Positions 47,191 to 57,000 of a DNA stretch of 64,000 bases are shown here, in pieces. The translations under genes and the position numbers were made by a program. The notes below the pieces were generated by a model that was not told the DNA's origin, made no database searches, and saw only the letters and a list, made by a program, of their open reading frames with translations. Origin of the DNA: Dehalogenimonas lykanthroporepellens BL-DC-9. GTDB taxonomy: Bacteria > Chloroflexota > Dehalococcoidia > Dehalococcoidales > Dehalococcoidaceae. Position 1 is the stretch's first letter. Every line of letters begins with the position of its first letter. Location: contig CP002084.1 of NCBI GenBank assembly GCA_000143165.1, positions 682,001 through 746,000 on the forward strand, in the 5' to 3' direction.

Positions 47191-48034
47191 CGATTATCTC
47201 CTCGGATTGATCCACCACGACAGGTTCCGTCGGGGTGGTGACATTCTTTTTTTCATTAGCGGCAACCCTGGCCTTGATATCTCGTTGTCCCTGGAACCGA
47301 GCCAGAATACCCTGAAACCATGGCTTCAGTTCGCCCGGACCGGTAGTTATCCACTGCATGATGATGCGCAGAATACTTGAGGTAAGCCAATACACAGCCA
47401 GTCCGGCCGGAAAGGTTATGGAGATGAACACAAACATACCCGGCATCATGAAAAGCATCATTTTACTTTGAGCGGCAACCTTGGGGTCGGTAGACGGAGG
47501 AGTGGTCATCTTCTGTTGCAGGAACATAATACCGCCCACCAGAAAAGCCAGGAGATAATCTGGAACAGCCAGATTCAGCCACAGAAACTGAGCATCCAAC
47601 GGCAAACTCTGGTAAAGTACCGGCCAGTCATATAGTCGACCGGAAAGGTTGACGAAATCTTCCGGGGTAACGGCCAGCACTCGTATTATGGACTGGTACA
47701 AGGCAATCCAGATCGGCATTTGGACTACCATGGGTACCAGACACCCTGAAGCACTGGCACCGGATTCCTTCATCAGTGTCATCTGCTCCTGAGCCAGCTT
47801 CTGCCGGTCGTTGGCGTATTTCTTCTGCAAGGCCTGAATCTTTGGCTGTAGCTCCTGCATGGCCTTGGTCGCCCGTATCTGCTTTAGCGCCAAAGGGTAC
47901 ATTAAGGCGAAAATAATTACCGTCAATACGATGACCGTCAGACCGAAACTATGGAACAACACGCTGGACAGCCAGACCATGACATTGATCAGCGGGTTTA
48001 ATATTATCAGATCCCAGATGGCGCCTATATCCAC
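47078..48034 (-). CDS. yidC: YidC/Oxa1-family membrane protein insertase
   Basis: 318 residues of the short Gram-positive type, with no large periplasmic domain. Several hydrophobic segments, the LKQIRATKAMQELQPKIQAL cytoplasmic region, and a charged C-terminal tail ending KKGRPGHRRNKRR suited to ribosome contact. It inserts membrane proteins with or without Sec. The GTG start lies 12 bases after the beta-propeller gene. The tail coding overlaps jag by 113 bases. Confidence 0.93.
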   Translation of the reverse strand: MDIGAIWDLIILNPLINVMVWLSSVLFHSFGLTVIVLTVIIFALMYPLALKQIRATKAMQELQPKIQALQKKYANDRQKLAQEQMTLMKESGASASGCLVPMVVQMPIWIALYQSIIRVLAVTPEDFVNLSGRLYDWPVLYQSLPLDAQFLWLNLAVPDYLLAFLVGGIMFLQQKMTTPPSTDPKVAAQSKMMLFMMPGMFVFISITFPAGLAVYWLTSSILRIIMQWITTGPGELKPWFQGILARFQGQRDIKARVAANEKKNVTTPTEPVVVDQSEEIIDETPGDIRTDGGGSDQQRPGKAKGKKGRPGHRRNKRR

Positions 48035-48046
48035 TTGATTACCCCT

Positions 48047-49135
48047 TTACTGAACATCATAGAACCAGATCTGAGATCCGGTGGCGGTGTTGAGCGCGTA
48101 GATGGTTTCGTTGGTCTGGGAATGGACGAAGACTACATCCCCGCTGACCGCCAGCGGCGCCCTGACCGTGGTACCCAGGTCGGTAATTCTGGTTATCTGG
48201 CCGGAACCGATATCCAGCAGACTCACCGTTCCATCTTGGGCGGCTATTACAAGTTTACCGTTGATCAAAACCGGAGCCGCAGAGAGCGGCGCTGTAAATT
48301 CATAATTGGCTTCCAATGAACCCGACGCCAAATTGACGGCATACAGAGTGCTGTCGGTATTGGGAGCAAAAACCGTGCCCTCGCTAACTACCACGGACGT
48401 CCAGAACCAGCGGTCTCCAGAAAGGGACCAGCGTTCCTTGCCGGTATTACGGTCAATGGCGTACAGGTTGCGGTCGAGACTGCCGATAATCACCGTATCA
48501 CCTTCTACCACCGCTGGTGCCGTGAATACTCCATCAGCTTTGAACGACCATAACTGCTGACCGGTTTCAGCCTCGACGGCGTAAAAATGCTTATCGAAAG
48601 AGCCGAAATAGATGACTCCGTCAGCGACAACCGGCGTCGCCCATATCTTGGCCCCCGTTGAGAACTCCCAGTTTCGGGCGCCGGTACCAGCGTCATGAGC
48701 ATAAAGGTTGCCGTCATCCGAACCATAAATAATCAAACCATCATGGTAAGCCAGACCGGTTGCCACAGCCGAAGGCAGTTTGTTATCGAACGGATAGGTC
48801 CATTTCAGGGTGCCGGCAGTATTCAAAGCATAAACTTTGCCGGAGTAGCCGACGACATAAATAGTATCATCAACCACCAACGGACTGCCGTACGCTCCCT
48901 GCGCCCCTTCCAGGCTGTTCTGCCATACGGGGATTCCATTTTGGGAGTTCAGGGCAAACAAAGTCCCTTCGCGGGTAACAAAATAAAGGTTATCACCATC
49001 AATGGTCACACCGCTCCAGCCCAGAGGCCGGGTGGTACCACCGAAACAACCAGTGGTTATCAATGCCAGGGCTACCAGCATAATGGTGACTGTAACTGTT
49101 TTCTTGAATAAGCTCAATTCTTTTTCCTCGTACAT
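48047..49135 (-). CDS. PQQ-type beta-propeller lipoprotein (BamB-like)
   Basis: 362 residues. Signal peptide with lipobox ending ALITTGC, then at least seven repeats of the type LYAINRNTGKERWSL, YALNTATGSQIWFYDV and YAHDAGTGARNWEF. These form an eight-blade-like propeller resembling BamB. With no outer membrane expected, a BamB role is unlikely. It sits between yidD and yidC, so it may help folding or quality control of exported or membrane proteins. The start abuts the yidD stop. Confidence 0.85.
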   Translation of the reverse strand: MYEEKELSLFKKTVTVTIMLVALALITTGCFGGTTRPLGWSGVTIDGDNLYFVTREGTLFALNSQNGIPVWQNSLEGAQGAYGSPLVVDDTIYVVGYSGKVYALNTAGTLKWTYPFDNKLPSAVATGLAYHDGLIIYGSDDGNLYAHDAGTGARNWEFSTGAKIWATPVVADGVIYFGSFDKHFYAVEAETGQQLWSFKADGVFTAPAVVEGDTVIIGSLDRNLYAIDRNTGKERWSLSGDRWFWTSVVVSEGTVFAPNTDSTLYAVNLASGSLEANYEFTAPLSAAPVLINGKLVIAAQDGTVSLLDIGSGQITRITDLGTTVRAPLAVSGDVVFVHSQTNETIYALNTATGSQIWFYDVQ

Positions 49136-49345
49136 TCAGGGAACCGGGTCATAGCCGCCCTGGTTCAGCGGATGGCACCTTGCCAGCCGTCTGGCCCCCA
49201 GCCAGACTCCCTTTATAACACCATACTTTACGATTGCCTCATAAGTATACTGAGAGCACGTCGGCAGGAATCGGCACGAGGACGGAGTCACTTTCGATAT
49301 GCTGTTCTGGTACAACCTGATAATCCATAAAGCTAGATTGCTCAT
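49136..49345 (-). CDS. yidD: membrane protein insertion efficiency factor YidD
   Basis: 69 residues with the conserved YQNSISKVTPSSCRFLPTCS, YTYEAI and RCHPLNQGGYDPVP. A small amphipathic protein at the inner face of the membrane that assists YidC-dependent insertion. It overlaps rnpA by ATGA. Confidence 0.95.
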   Translation of the reverse strand: MSNLALWIIRLYQNSISKVTPSSCRFLPTCSQYTYEAIVKYGVIKGVWLGARRLARCHPLNQGGYDPVP

Positions 49346-49674
49346 ATATTACCGACCAGTCCGGCTCGTTTCGCCAGACCCCTTGAACTTTTTTCCAGCT
49401 GAGCGTAGGTAGCCCTCGCGGAGGTTTGCCGGGCGATAAAAACGATGTCGTATCCCGGCATCAGGTTCTGCCCCCTTATTATCTCTTTCAACCTTCGGCG
49501 AACCATATTTCTGACCACAGCGCCGCCGACTTTCCTGCTGACTACGAAACCGTAGCGGTTGAGCGAAGAACCGTTGAAAACCTTCTTCATCACCAGGTTC
49601 CGATCTGACCAGCCGCCGGATGTGTCCATTATCCGGCGAAACTCCCGACTATTTTTAATGGTAACCAATTTCAC
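49342..49674 (-). CDS. rnpA: ribonuclease P protein component
   Basis: 110 residues, standard length. Contains the RNR-like signature VVRNMVRRRLKEIIRG and RYGFVVSRKVGGAVVRN. It binds the catalytic RNA that matures tRNA 5' ends. In the usual position between rpmH and yidD. Confidence 0.94.
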   Translation of the reverse strand: MKLVTIKNSREFRRIMDTSGGWSDRNLVMKKVFNGSSLNRYGFVVSRKVGGAVVRNMVRRRLKEIIRGQNLMPGYDIVFIARQTSARATYAQLEKSSRGLAKRAGLVGNI

Positions 49675-49713
49675 TTCAGCCGCATCGCCTTCCGCTCCCC
49701 GAGGCGGTATGAA

Positions 49714-49854
49714 TTATACTACCGTCAGGCGCGTCCGTCCTTTGGCTCTCCGGTTTTTCAGTACGTTGCGACCGCCGCGGGTAGCCATCCTCGCCATAAA
49801 CCCGTGCTCGCGTTTGCGGGGCACTTTTTTCGGTTGATATGTCCTTTTGGGCAT
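49714..49854 (-). CDS. rpmH: ribosomal protein L34
   Basis: 46 residues: begins [10 protein letters not shown], then a basic stretch with [20 protein letters not shown] and ends RTRLTVV, the complete L34 pattern. It starts at ATG 49854 and stops at 49714, 39 bases before rnpA. It is too short to stand out by length but unmistakable by sequence. Confidence 0.95.
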   Translation of the reverse strand: MPKRTYQPKKVPRKREHGFMARMATRGGRNVLKNRRAKGRTRLTVV

Positions 49855-49895
49855 ATGTTTATCCCTCACCAATTTCTGTTTAAATTTGGCCTGAA

Positions 49896-50357
49896 TCAGG
49901 CCTGGGCTTCACCCTCGGTCAAAGCTTCGGCAGGTTGGGTGGCAACCGCTGTTTCATCGTCTTTACCGGCATCGACCGCTTCGGCGGGGCTGGCTTCGGG
50001 GGTCGTTTTCGTCTCCGGCGCCACGGCTACCGGGACACCAGGGCTGACCGTCCAGCTGGTACCGGACACACGAATATGCTCCGGCACAAAAGGCAATAGA
50101 GCTATCATCCGGGCTTGTTTGATGGCATTGGCCAGGGCCCGCTGATGCTTGGCGCAGGTGCCACTGCGTCGCCTGGGATTGATCTTGCCCCGCTCCGAAA
50201 TATATCGGCTCAGACGGGCGGTATCCTTGTAATCGATGACCAGATTCTTGTCGGCGCAGAAAGCGCACACCTTGCGTCGCGCCTGGAATCTTCCCCGACC
50301 GAATCTGCCGCCGGGCCGGCCTTGAGGCCTCGTTCCTGCATTTCTAATAAAAGCCAA
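49896..50357 (-). CDS. rpsR: ribosomal protein S18 with C-terminal extension
   Basis: 153 residues, roughly twice normal. The S18 core ([51 protein letters not shown]) covers about residues 28-95. The N-terminus is Gly/Arg-rich, and about 55 residues after the core are Ala/Glu/Thr-rich and probably disordered. Cys residues in CAFC and GTC could bind zinc. RimI, encoded elsewhere in the window, acetylates S18 in other bacteria. Lies between ssb and rpmH. Confidence 0.93.
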   Translation of the reverse strand: MAFIRNAGTRPQGRPGGRFGRGRFQARRKVCAFCADKNLVIDYKDTARLSRYISERGKINPRRRSGTCAKHQRALANAIKQARMIALLPFVPEHIRVSGTSWTVSPGVPVAVAPETKTTPEASPAEAVDAGKDDETAVATQPAEALTEGEAQA

Positions 50358-50402
50358 GTTCTTATTCTCTCCTGTCCACTCTAAAGTTTTGAATTATTCT
50401 AA

Positions 50403-50807
50403 CTAAAACGGAAGGTCGTCCGGACTGATGTCGCCACTGGTCTCACTTCCGGAGTTATCGGTCCCGCCGCCCGGAGGGCGCCGGTCCAGCGGCATAACGG
50501 AACTGGCCACAACTTCGGTCCGATAATGCTTCTGGCCATCCTGTCCGTCCCAGCTTCGGGTCTGCAGACGCCCTTCAACGTAAACCAACCGTCCTTTGGT
50601 AACGAATTGATTACACTGTTCAGCCAGCTTGTTCCAGGCAACCACGCTGAACCATTCGGTCTCTTCTTTCGTTTCCCCTTCGCCGGACTGATACCTCCGA
50701 TTGGTGGCGACTCTGAATGAAGTTACCGGATGGCCTGAAGGGGTGAACCTCATCTCGGGTTCCACACCGACGTTACCGATTATCATGACTTTGTTGAGAC
50801 TTGCCAT
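50403..50807 (-). CDS. ssb: single-stranded DNA-binding protein
   Basis: 134 residues: an OB fold from MASLNKVMIIGNVG to about 105, a short Gly/Ser linker and the acidic tip DDLPF that recruits repair and replication partners. In the usual rpsF-ssb-rpsR order. Confidence 0.95.
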   Translation of the reverse strand: MASLNKVMIIGNVGVEPEMRFTPSGHPVTSFRVATNRRYQSGEGETKEETEWFSVVAWNKLAEQCNQFVTKGRLVYVEGRLQTRSWDGQDGQKHYRTEVVASSVMPLDRRPPGGGTDNSGSETSGDISPDDLPF

Positions 50808-50836
50808 TCGCCTCCCCCTTTTCCGACTGTGCCTGT

Positions 50837-51157
50837 TTAGGCGCCTGGCCGGATGGCCATATGACGCAGTACGTTTTCCGAGATTCTAAGCTCATCGGAA
50901 ATCTTCCGAATCAGGGAAGAACCGGCCTGGAACTTGAACAATATATAAACCCCTTCAAGCTGTTGTTTGATGGGATAGGCCAGTTTGCGCTTGCCCCATT
51001 TATCGACTGCCTCTACGGCGCCGCCGCTTGAGGTAATCGCGTCGGTGATGAATTTCACGGCACTATCCAGTTTTTCCTGGGACATCTCCTGACGATAAAT
51101 TACAACCAGCTCATAGTTGTTGACCGGTTCGGTGCGATTCCGCAACAGGTCGGTCAT
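50837..51157 (-). CDS. rpsF: ribosomal protein S6
   Basis: 106 residues. NYELVVIYRQEMSQEKL, GKRKLAYPIKQQLEGVYILFKF and ISENVLRHMAIR match S6, which pairs with S18. There are about 13 extra residues before the normal N-terminus. An AGGA lies almost against the ATG, and no better start is visible. First gene of the nine-gene run down to jag. Confidence 0.93.
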   Translation of the reverse strand: MTDLLRNRTEPVNNYELVVIYRQEMSQEKLDSAVKFITDAITSSGGAVEAVDKWGKRKLAYPIKQQLEGVYILFKFQAGSSLIRKISDELRISENVLRHMAIRPGA

Positions 51158-51220
51158 TTCCTGACTTCGTTTTTCTTTGACTGCGATGGTAGTACCCTCC
51201 CGAACTGAACTTTATCCTAA

Positions 51221-51234
51221 AATACCGCGGTATT
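51221..51234. promoter_or_regulatory. 14-bp perfect palindrome at the rpsF-operon start point
   Basis: AATACCGCGGTATT overlaps the edge of the -10 box and the expected +1 of the rpsF promoter. It could be an operator or the first hairpin of the leader. Confidence 0.45.
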
Positions 51235-51260
51235 ATAGCACATGGCCTGGCGCCAAACAA
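51232..51260 (-). promoter_or_regulatory. promoter of the rpsF-ssb-rpsR-rpmH run
   Basis: TTGTTT (51260-51255), 17 bases, perfect TATAAT (51237-51232). Transcription is expected near 51225, with about 68 nt of leader. Confidence 0.65.
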
Positions 51261-51310
51261 CAATATGTGGCTGTTCAATCTCCGAAGTATGTTGCCGGAC
51301 TCCGGCTCGT

Positions 51311-51340
51311 TTGACACCAACCTGTAAAATGGGGTATATT
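51311..51340 (+). promoter_or_regulatory. tRNA-Asp promoter
   Basis: Perfect TTGACA (51311-51316), 18 bases, TATATT (51335-51340), about a dozen bases before the mature tRNA. Confidence 0.7.
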
Positions 51341-51352
51341 GCTTCGTCGCGC

Positions 51353-51429
51353 GGCCCCGTGGTGTAGCGGTCTAACATGCCACCCTGTCACGGTGGAGAT
51401 CGTGGGTTCGAATCCCATCGGGGTCGCCA
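51353..51429 (+). tRNA. tRNA-Asp (GUC anticodon), CCA encoded
   Basis: 77 nt. Acceptor GGCCCCG pairs with CGGGGTC (one G-U), D-arm GTGT/ACAT, anticodon stem CCACC/GGTGG with loop CTGTCAC (anticodon GTC), T-arm GTGGG-TTCGAAT-CCCAT, discriminator G and encoded CCA. G at the discriminator fits aspartate. The GUN anticodon makes it a queuosine target. Confidence 0.97.
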
Positions 51430-51503
51430 TTCTTCACCTTATCATGATTTCCCTCCGCCCGGTTCGTTCCACACTTTGCCTTCCTCGTTGACGGCTGTTA
51501 CCA

Positions 51504-51509
51504 TATAAT
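51504..51509 (+). promoter_or_regulatory. possible -10 element for mutS2
   Basis: TATAAT, 60 bases before the mutS2 ATG, but without a good -35 at standard spacing. A small GCCGG/CCGGC hairpin (51514-51528) follows. Confidence 0.3.
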
Positions 51510-51568
51510 CGTAGCCGGTCATGCCGGCGCCAAACTCTGATGACAGGAGACCGGGCTAACCGGAACCC

Positions 51569-53926
51569 ATGCACGCTAAGGATCTTGATTCTCTGGATTT
51601 CCCCCGGGTCAGGGAATTTCTCGCCGGTTTTTGTCACTCTGAACCCGGACGTGAACTGGCTCTGGCTGTCACTCCGTCAACCGATATCGACTGGATGCGG
51701 AAGAGATTGGCCGAATCGGCTGAATCACGACTTCTGCTGGAGGCCGAGCCCGACATCTCTGTATCAGGTCTGTCGGATTTATCGGTTGCTCTGCGTCAGG
51801 CGGAACTGGGCCGGACTCTGGACCCGCCGACACTGGCTGAAATCAGCCGGAACCTGCGTGTCATCCGTGCTTTGAAGTCTGCGGTATCCAGTACTTCTTT
51901 TGACATACCTCTACTGACGGCACTGGCCAAAAATCTGGTCCGCTTCGACCCGCTGGAAAAAGCCATCGACCGGGTGGTGACCACAGACGGACAGCTACAG
52001 CCCGGCGCTTCCCCGGAACTGGTCGCTATCCGTAATAGAATGAGAAGCCGGCGCGATGAACTGACCAACCGCCTCCAGGGTATCATCGCCGACGAAAGTT
52101 CGCGGCGGTTCATTCAGGAACCGGTAATTACCGAACGCGCTGGCCGTTTCGCTCTGGCGGTCAAAGCCGAATATAAAAATGAGATAAAGGGATTCGTCCA
52201 TGACGTGTCCAATACCGGTTCCACCGTTTTTCTGGAGCCGTTCGCCACGCTGGATCTGGGCAATGAACTCAAGGAACTGGACATCGCTGAAGCCCGTGAA
52301 ATCGAACGCCTGCTGGCGGAAATATCCGCCCGTATCGGCCAATCTGCCCCCTCCATCGTCGAAAGTATTCGAATTGCCGCCAATCTTGATGTGATAATGG
52401 CCAAAGCCCGTTATGCCCGCCGGGCTCACGCTGTTGAAGCCTTGGTCTATTCCCCTGAAGTGGAAAGTGCCCAGCCGGCGCTTAAACTGGTTGAAGCTCG
52501 CCACCCTTTGCTGGGCGACAAGGCGGTACCGCTATCCATCGAACTGGGCTTGGACTTTCAACTGCTGGTAGTGACCGGCCCCAATACCGGCGGCAAGACG
52601 GTGGCCCTCAAGACCATCGGCCTGTTGGCCTTGATGACTCAGTCCGGTCTGCCGATTCCGGCGGAGGCAGGTTCCCGACTGCCGGTATTTCCTGGAATAT
52701 TCGCCGATATCGGCGATGAACAAAGCGTTCAGGCATCCCTGTCCACCTTCAGCGGCCATATTTCCAACATCGCCCGGATTCTGCACTCCGCCGCGCCGGG
52801 AAGCCTGGTGTTGCTCGACGAACTGGGCGCCAGTACCGACCCCCGGGAGGGTTCGGCCCTGGCCGGGGCCATCCTCCGTCACCTGGCGGCTAACGGCTGC
52901 ATCGGTGCCGTGACAACCCATTTTTCAGAACTGAAGGTCTTTGCTCATATCACCCCCGGCCTGCGCAACGCTTCGTTCGATTTTGACCCCGATACTTTCA
53001 AACCGACCTACCGCCTGACCATGGGCCTGCCCGGCGGCTCCAACGCCCTGGCCACCGCCGCCCGCTACGGTCTGGCTCAATCGATCATCGATAACGCCCG
53101 CAACTCACTGTCGGCGGACAATCGCCGGCTCGAAGAACTGCTCAGTGAGCTCAATTCTGAGAAACAGAGACTGGAGACCATTCGCCGCCATCTGGAACAG
53201 GAACTGTCAGCCGCCTCAGCCAGCCGGTCAGCCCTGGCAGGTGAACTGTCTCGTCTGCGAGAGGAAAAACAGGCTATGGTGACTGAGGCCAGGGATGCCG
53301 TTGTCGCTGAAGTCGCCCTGCTGGAAAAAGAGCTTCGCCGCGCCCGTAACAGTCTGGAGAAAGAAAACACGCGGCAGAATCAGGGAAAAGCCCGGCTGGC
53401 TTCACAACAGGTTCAAGCCAGACTGCACCAGGGTATTCTGACCCGGGACAACGACTCGGCTGAGGCAACCGGGGATGAATTGCCGGCTCCGGGTGACCGT
53501 GTCTGGCTGAAGGAACCCGGCATCGAAGGCCGTATTCTTTCCATCAATGAAAAGACCGGACAGGCCGAAATCTCAGCCGGGGCGTTACGCTTCCGCCTGG
53601 AAAAGTCGGGCTTTACCCAGCTGACCAGCCAACCGGAAAAGTTGCCGTCGACCGCCGTCAGTTTTCATTCCGCCGGAGGTCGTGTACCGCTGGAACTCGA
53701 CCTTAGAGGTCGCAGAATAGACGAAGCCGAAGCCCTGGTAGATGAATATCTGAACGACGCCGCTACCGCTAATCTGAGCGAAGTCCGGGTAATTCACGGT
53801 CACGGCACCGGGGCTTTGCGTGACGCTGTCCGCCAGTTGAGCGCCCGACACCCGCTGGTCGCCTCGTTCGCCGCCGCGCCCCAGAGCCTGGGCGGCAACG
53901 GCGCCACCACCATCAGGCTCAGGTAA
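51569..53926 (+). CDS. mutS2: MutS2 family endonuclease/ATPase
   Basis: 785 residues, full length. Core and clamp helices to about 310, ATPase with TGPNTGGKTVALKTIGLLAL (about 335), LLDELGASTDPREGSAL, a long charged coiled coil (about 515-620), then a KOW-like part and a C-terminal Smr nuclease domain (LDLRGRRIDEAEA, HGHGTGALRDAV). It lacks the MutS mismatch-recognition domain. Members suppress recombination or rescue stalled ribosomes. No strong Shine-Dalgarno before the ATG. Confidence 0.95.
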   Translation: MHAKDLDSLDFPRVREFLAGFCHSEPGRELALAVTPSTDIDWMRKRLAESAESRLLLEAEPDISVSGLSDLSVALRQAELGRTLDPPTLAEISRNLRVIRALKSAVSSTSFDIPLLTALAKNLVRFDPLEKAIDRVVTTDGQLQPGASPELVAIRNRMRSRRDELTNRLQGIIADESSRRFIQEPVITERAGRFALAVKAEYKNEIKGFVHDVSNTGSTVFLEPFATLDLGNELKELDIAEAREIERLLAEISARIGQSAPSIVESIRIAANLDVIMAKARYARRAHAVEALVYSPEVESAQPALKLVEARHPLLGDKAVPLSIELGLDFQLLVVTGPNTGGKTVALKTIGLLALMTQSGLPIPAEAGSRLPVFPGIFADIGDEQSVQASLSTFSGHISNIARILHSAAPGSLVLLDELGASTDPREGSALAGAILRHLAANGCIGAVTTHFSELKVFAHITPGLRNASFDFDPDTFKPTYRLTMGLPGGSNALATAARYGLAQSIIDNARNSLSADNRRLEELLSELNSEKQRLETIRRHLEQELSAASASRSALAGELSRLREEKQAMVTEARDAVVAEVALLEKELRRARNSLEKENTRQNQGKARLASQQVQARLHQGILTRDNDSAEATGDELPAPGDRVWLKEPGIEGRILSINEKTGQAEISAGALRFRLEKSGFTQLTSQPEKLPSTAVSFHSAGGRVPLELDLRGRRIDEAEALVDEYLNDAATANLSEVRVIHGHGTGALRDAVRQLSARHPLVASFAAAPQSLGGNGATTIRLR

Positions 53927-54070
53927 ACCGCCGGCCTTGACAATCCCGCGCCTTATGTTACCCTTATATGACAAAAAGATGAACGAACGCTCAATCTTTC
54001 CTGCGGCAAGAAACCCCACTGGCTCGCCCCCGACCCCGCTTCAAAATAGCCTGTTCAGGGGATATTGATC

Positions 54071-57000
54071 ATGGATTCTTCCTTCGTGTTCACTCCCTAC
54101 ACATTGGGTTACGCAGTCTCTCTGGCTATCGCCGTCACCGACGCGGTGGTATCCTGGCAACGCCGGCAGTCGCCCAGGGGCATGGCGCTGTTCTTCCTGA
54201 TGACCGCGGCCTCCATCTGGATTTTTTTCGGTATGCTGGAGGTCTCGGCCACCAGCGTCAATACCAAGATACTGCTTTCCCAGCTCGAATACATCGGCGG
54301 TGTCACCACTCCGGTGCTGTTCCTGGTTTTCGCCGCCGTGTATGGCGGCTTTCGGCACTGGGTACGGCCGCGCTACCTGCTCATCGCCTTCATCATTCCG
54401 GCGCTCACACTAGTCCTGGCCACCACCAACAGCACTCATCACCTGGTCTGGGCTGGTTTTTCGGCTATCGACCCGGACTCGAACCTGATGGTATACGAGC
54501 ATGGCCCCTGGTTCTGGTTCGCCAACGCAGGTTACTCCACACTGTGCCTTCTGGCCGGCAGCCTGATAATCATCCGTAGCGCCTTCCAGACCAGTAAAGA
54601 GTACCGGCCGAGCGCCATTCTTCTGCTATCAGGGGTGGCCGTACCCTGGCTGGCAGGTATGATTTATGTATCTGGTTTCAACCCTTTCCCCGGGTATGAC
54701 CTGACCCGCATCGGGGTGGCCTTTTCCGGTATCATGTTTCTGCTGGCTATTTACGGCCGACACCTGCTGGACATCACGCCAATAGCCCGGAACATCATCA
54801 TCGACACCATTCCGGATGGAATGCTGGTGCTGGACCGGAAAAAACGGATAATCGACATCAATCGCGCCGCCCGCGATATGATCGGCACCGACGCCCAGAC
54901 CGCCATCGGCAAACCACTGGTCGACCTCATCTCCACAGCGCCCTGGCTATCCTCAGTCACTTCATCCATCGAGACTTCGACCTCCATGTGCCTGATAACC
55001 GGTACCGACCGCCACCTGGAAGCTAGCATCAGCGTTCTTCGCGACTCCCTTGGTCAATCCTCCGGACGCATCGTTTTACTCCGGGATATCACCGAACGGC
55101 AGATATCACAGGAGGCCATCCGCCGGAGCGAAGAACTTTACCGTTCTTTGTTCGACAACATGATCAACGGCTTCGCTTTCTGCCGCTTGACCTATGAGAA
55201 CGGCAAGCCCGCCGATTTCACGTTTCTGGAAGTCAACCCGGCCTTCGGCCGGCTGACCGGGCTGGCCGATGTCTCCGGCAAGCAGGCTTCAGCATTGATG
55301 CCTGCTTTCGCCGTCAAAGACATCACCCTGCTCGAAATGTTCGCCCGAGTGTCAGCTACCGGCAGAGCAGAAAAGATGGAGACCTACATTCACAGCTTGA
55401 ATATGTGGCTGGACATCGCCGTGTACAGTACTGCCAGAGAGCATTTCGTCGCTGTATTCGATGTGGTCACCGAACGAATACAACTGGAATCCCGTCTGCG
55501 AGCCGCGGCTACGGACTGGGAAACTACCTTCAACTCCATCCGGGACGCCATCAGCATCCATGACGGCGACTACAACATCATCCGGGTCAACCAGGCTTTC
55601 GCCGAACTGGTAGGCCGACCGGTCGAGGCCATCATCAATCATAAATGTTATGACATCGTTCACGGTCTCCAGGCGCCGCTTCCCGGTTGCCCTCATACCT
55701 GCACCATGAGCGAATGCCGACAGGTATCTTCGGAGTTTTTCGAGCCGGCGCTTTGTCTTTATGTCGAAATCACCACTTCCCCCATCGTCGAACCGGACGG
55801 CCGGTGCACAGGCTCGGTGCATGTCATCAAGGACATCTCCGCCCGTAAGGAAACCGAGCTCGCTCTGCGGGAAAACGAAGCCCGTCTGAGTTCACTGTTC
55901 CAGAGCATGAGCGAAGGTGTGGCTCTGCACCAGCTGGTCATGAACGAAGCCGGCGACCCCGTTGATTACCGCATCGTCGACGTTAATCCCAAATTCGAGG
56001 AAATCATCGGCCTCAAAAGGGAGCAGGTGGTCAACCGTCTGGCCACCGACGCTTACGGGGTCGCCGCTCCGCCTTATCTGGCACAATATTCCCGGGTAGC
56101 CCTCAGCGGCAAACCGGGCCACCTGTCGGTATACTTCGAGCCGCTGGACAAGCATTTCGACATCTCCATCGCCCCGTGGGGCGATGGCGGCTTTGCCACC
56201 ATTTTCACCGACGTCACCGAACAGATGCGCATCTGGGAAACTAAATCCCGTCTGGCAGCCATCGTCGAGTTTTCCGCCGATGCCCTGATAGGTCGCGGCC
56301 GGGACGGGCGTATCACTTCCTGGAACAGGGCCGCCGAACACATGCTGGGATATTCCGCGGAGGAGATGATCGGCCGCACCAACGACATTCTGATACCGCC
56401 GGACATGGATAACGAAGTACCGGAAAGGCTTCGGGAAATCGACGAAACCGGGCGGACTGTCAAGTGGGAAACCCGCCGTCGCCGCAAGGACGGTACCATT
56501 ATCGACGTCGCCGTCACCATCTCGCCCATCAGGGATACTGAAGGCCGTGTCACCGGCTACTCCACCATCGCCCGGGACATCACCGAAAGTAACCGTTCGC
56601 GGGAACGTCTCAAATCAGCGCTGGCGGAAAAGGAACTGCTTCTCAAGGAAATCCACCACCGCGTCAAGAACAACATGCAGGTCATCTCCAGTCTGCTTAA
56701 GATGCAGGGACAATTCGTCAACGATGAATCGACACGGGCTATGCTTCAGGAAAGCCAGGAACGCATCAAGAGCATGTCGCTGGTTTATAACAAGCTCTAT
56801 CAGTCTTCTGATCTGGCCTGTATCGGCATGAAGGAATATGTTCCCGAACTGGTCACCAACCTGGTTCACGCCTACGCTACTTCACCGGACAGTGTCAAAC
56901 CGGAACTGGATGTCGATGATGTCACCTTCGACATCGACACAGCCATCCCGCTCGGGTTGGTCATCAACGAACTGGTGACCAACGCCATGAAATACGCCTT

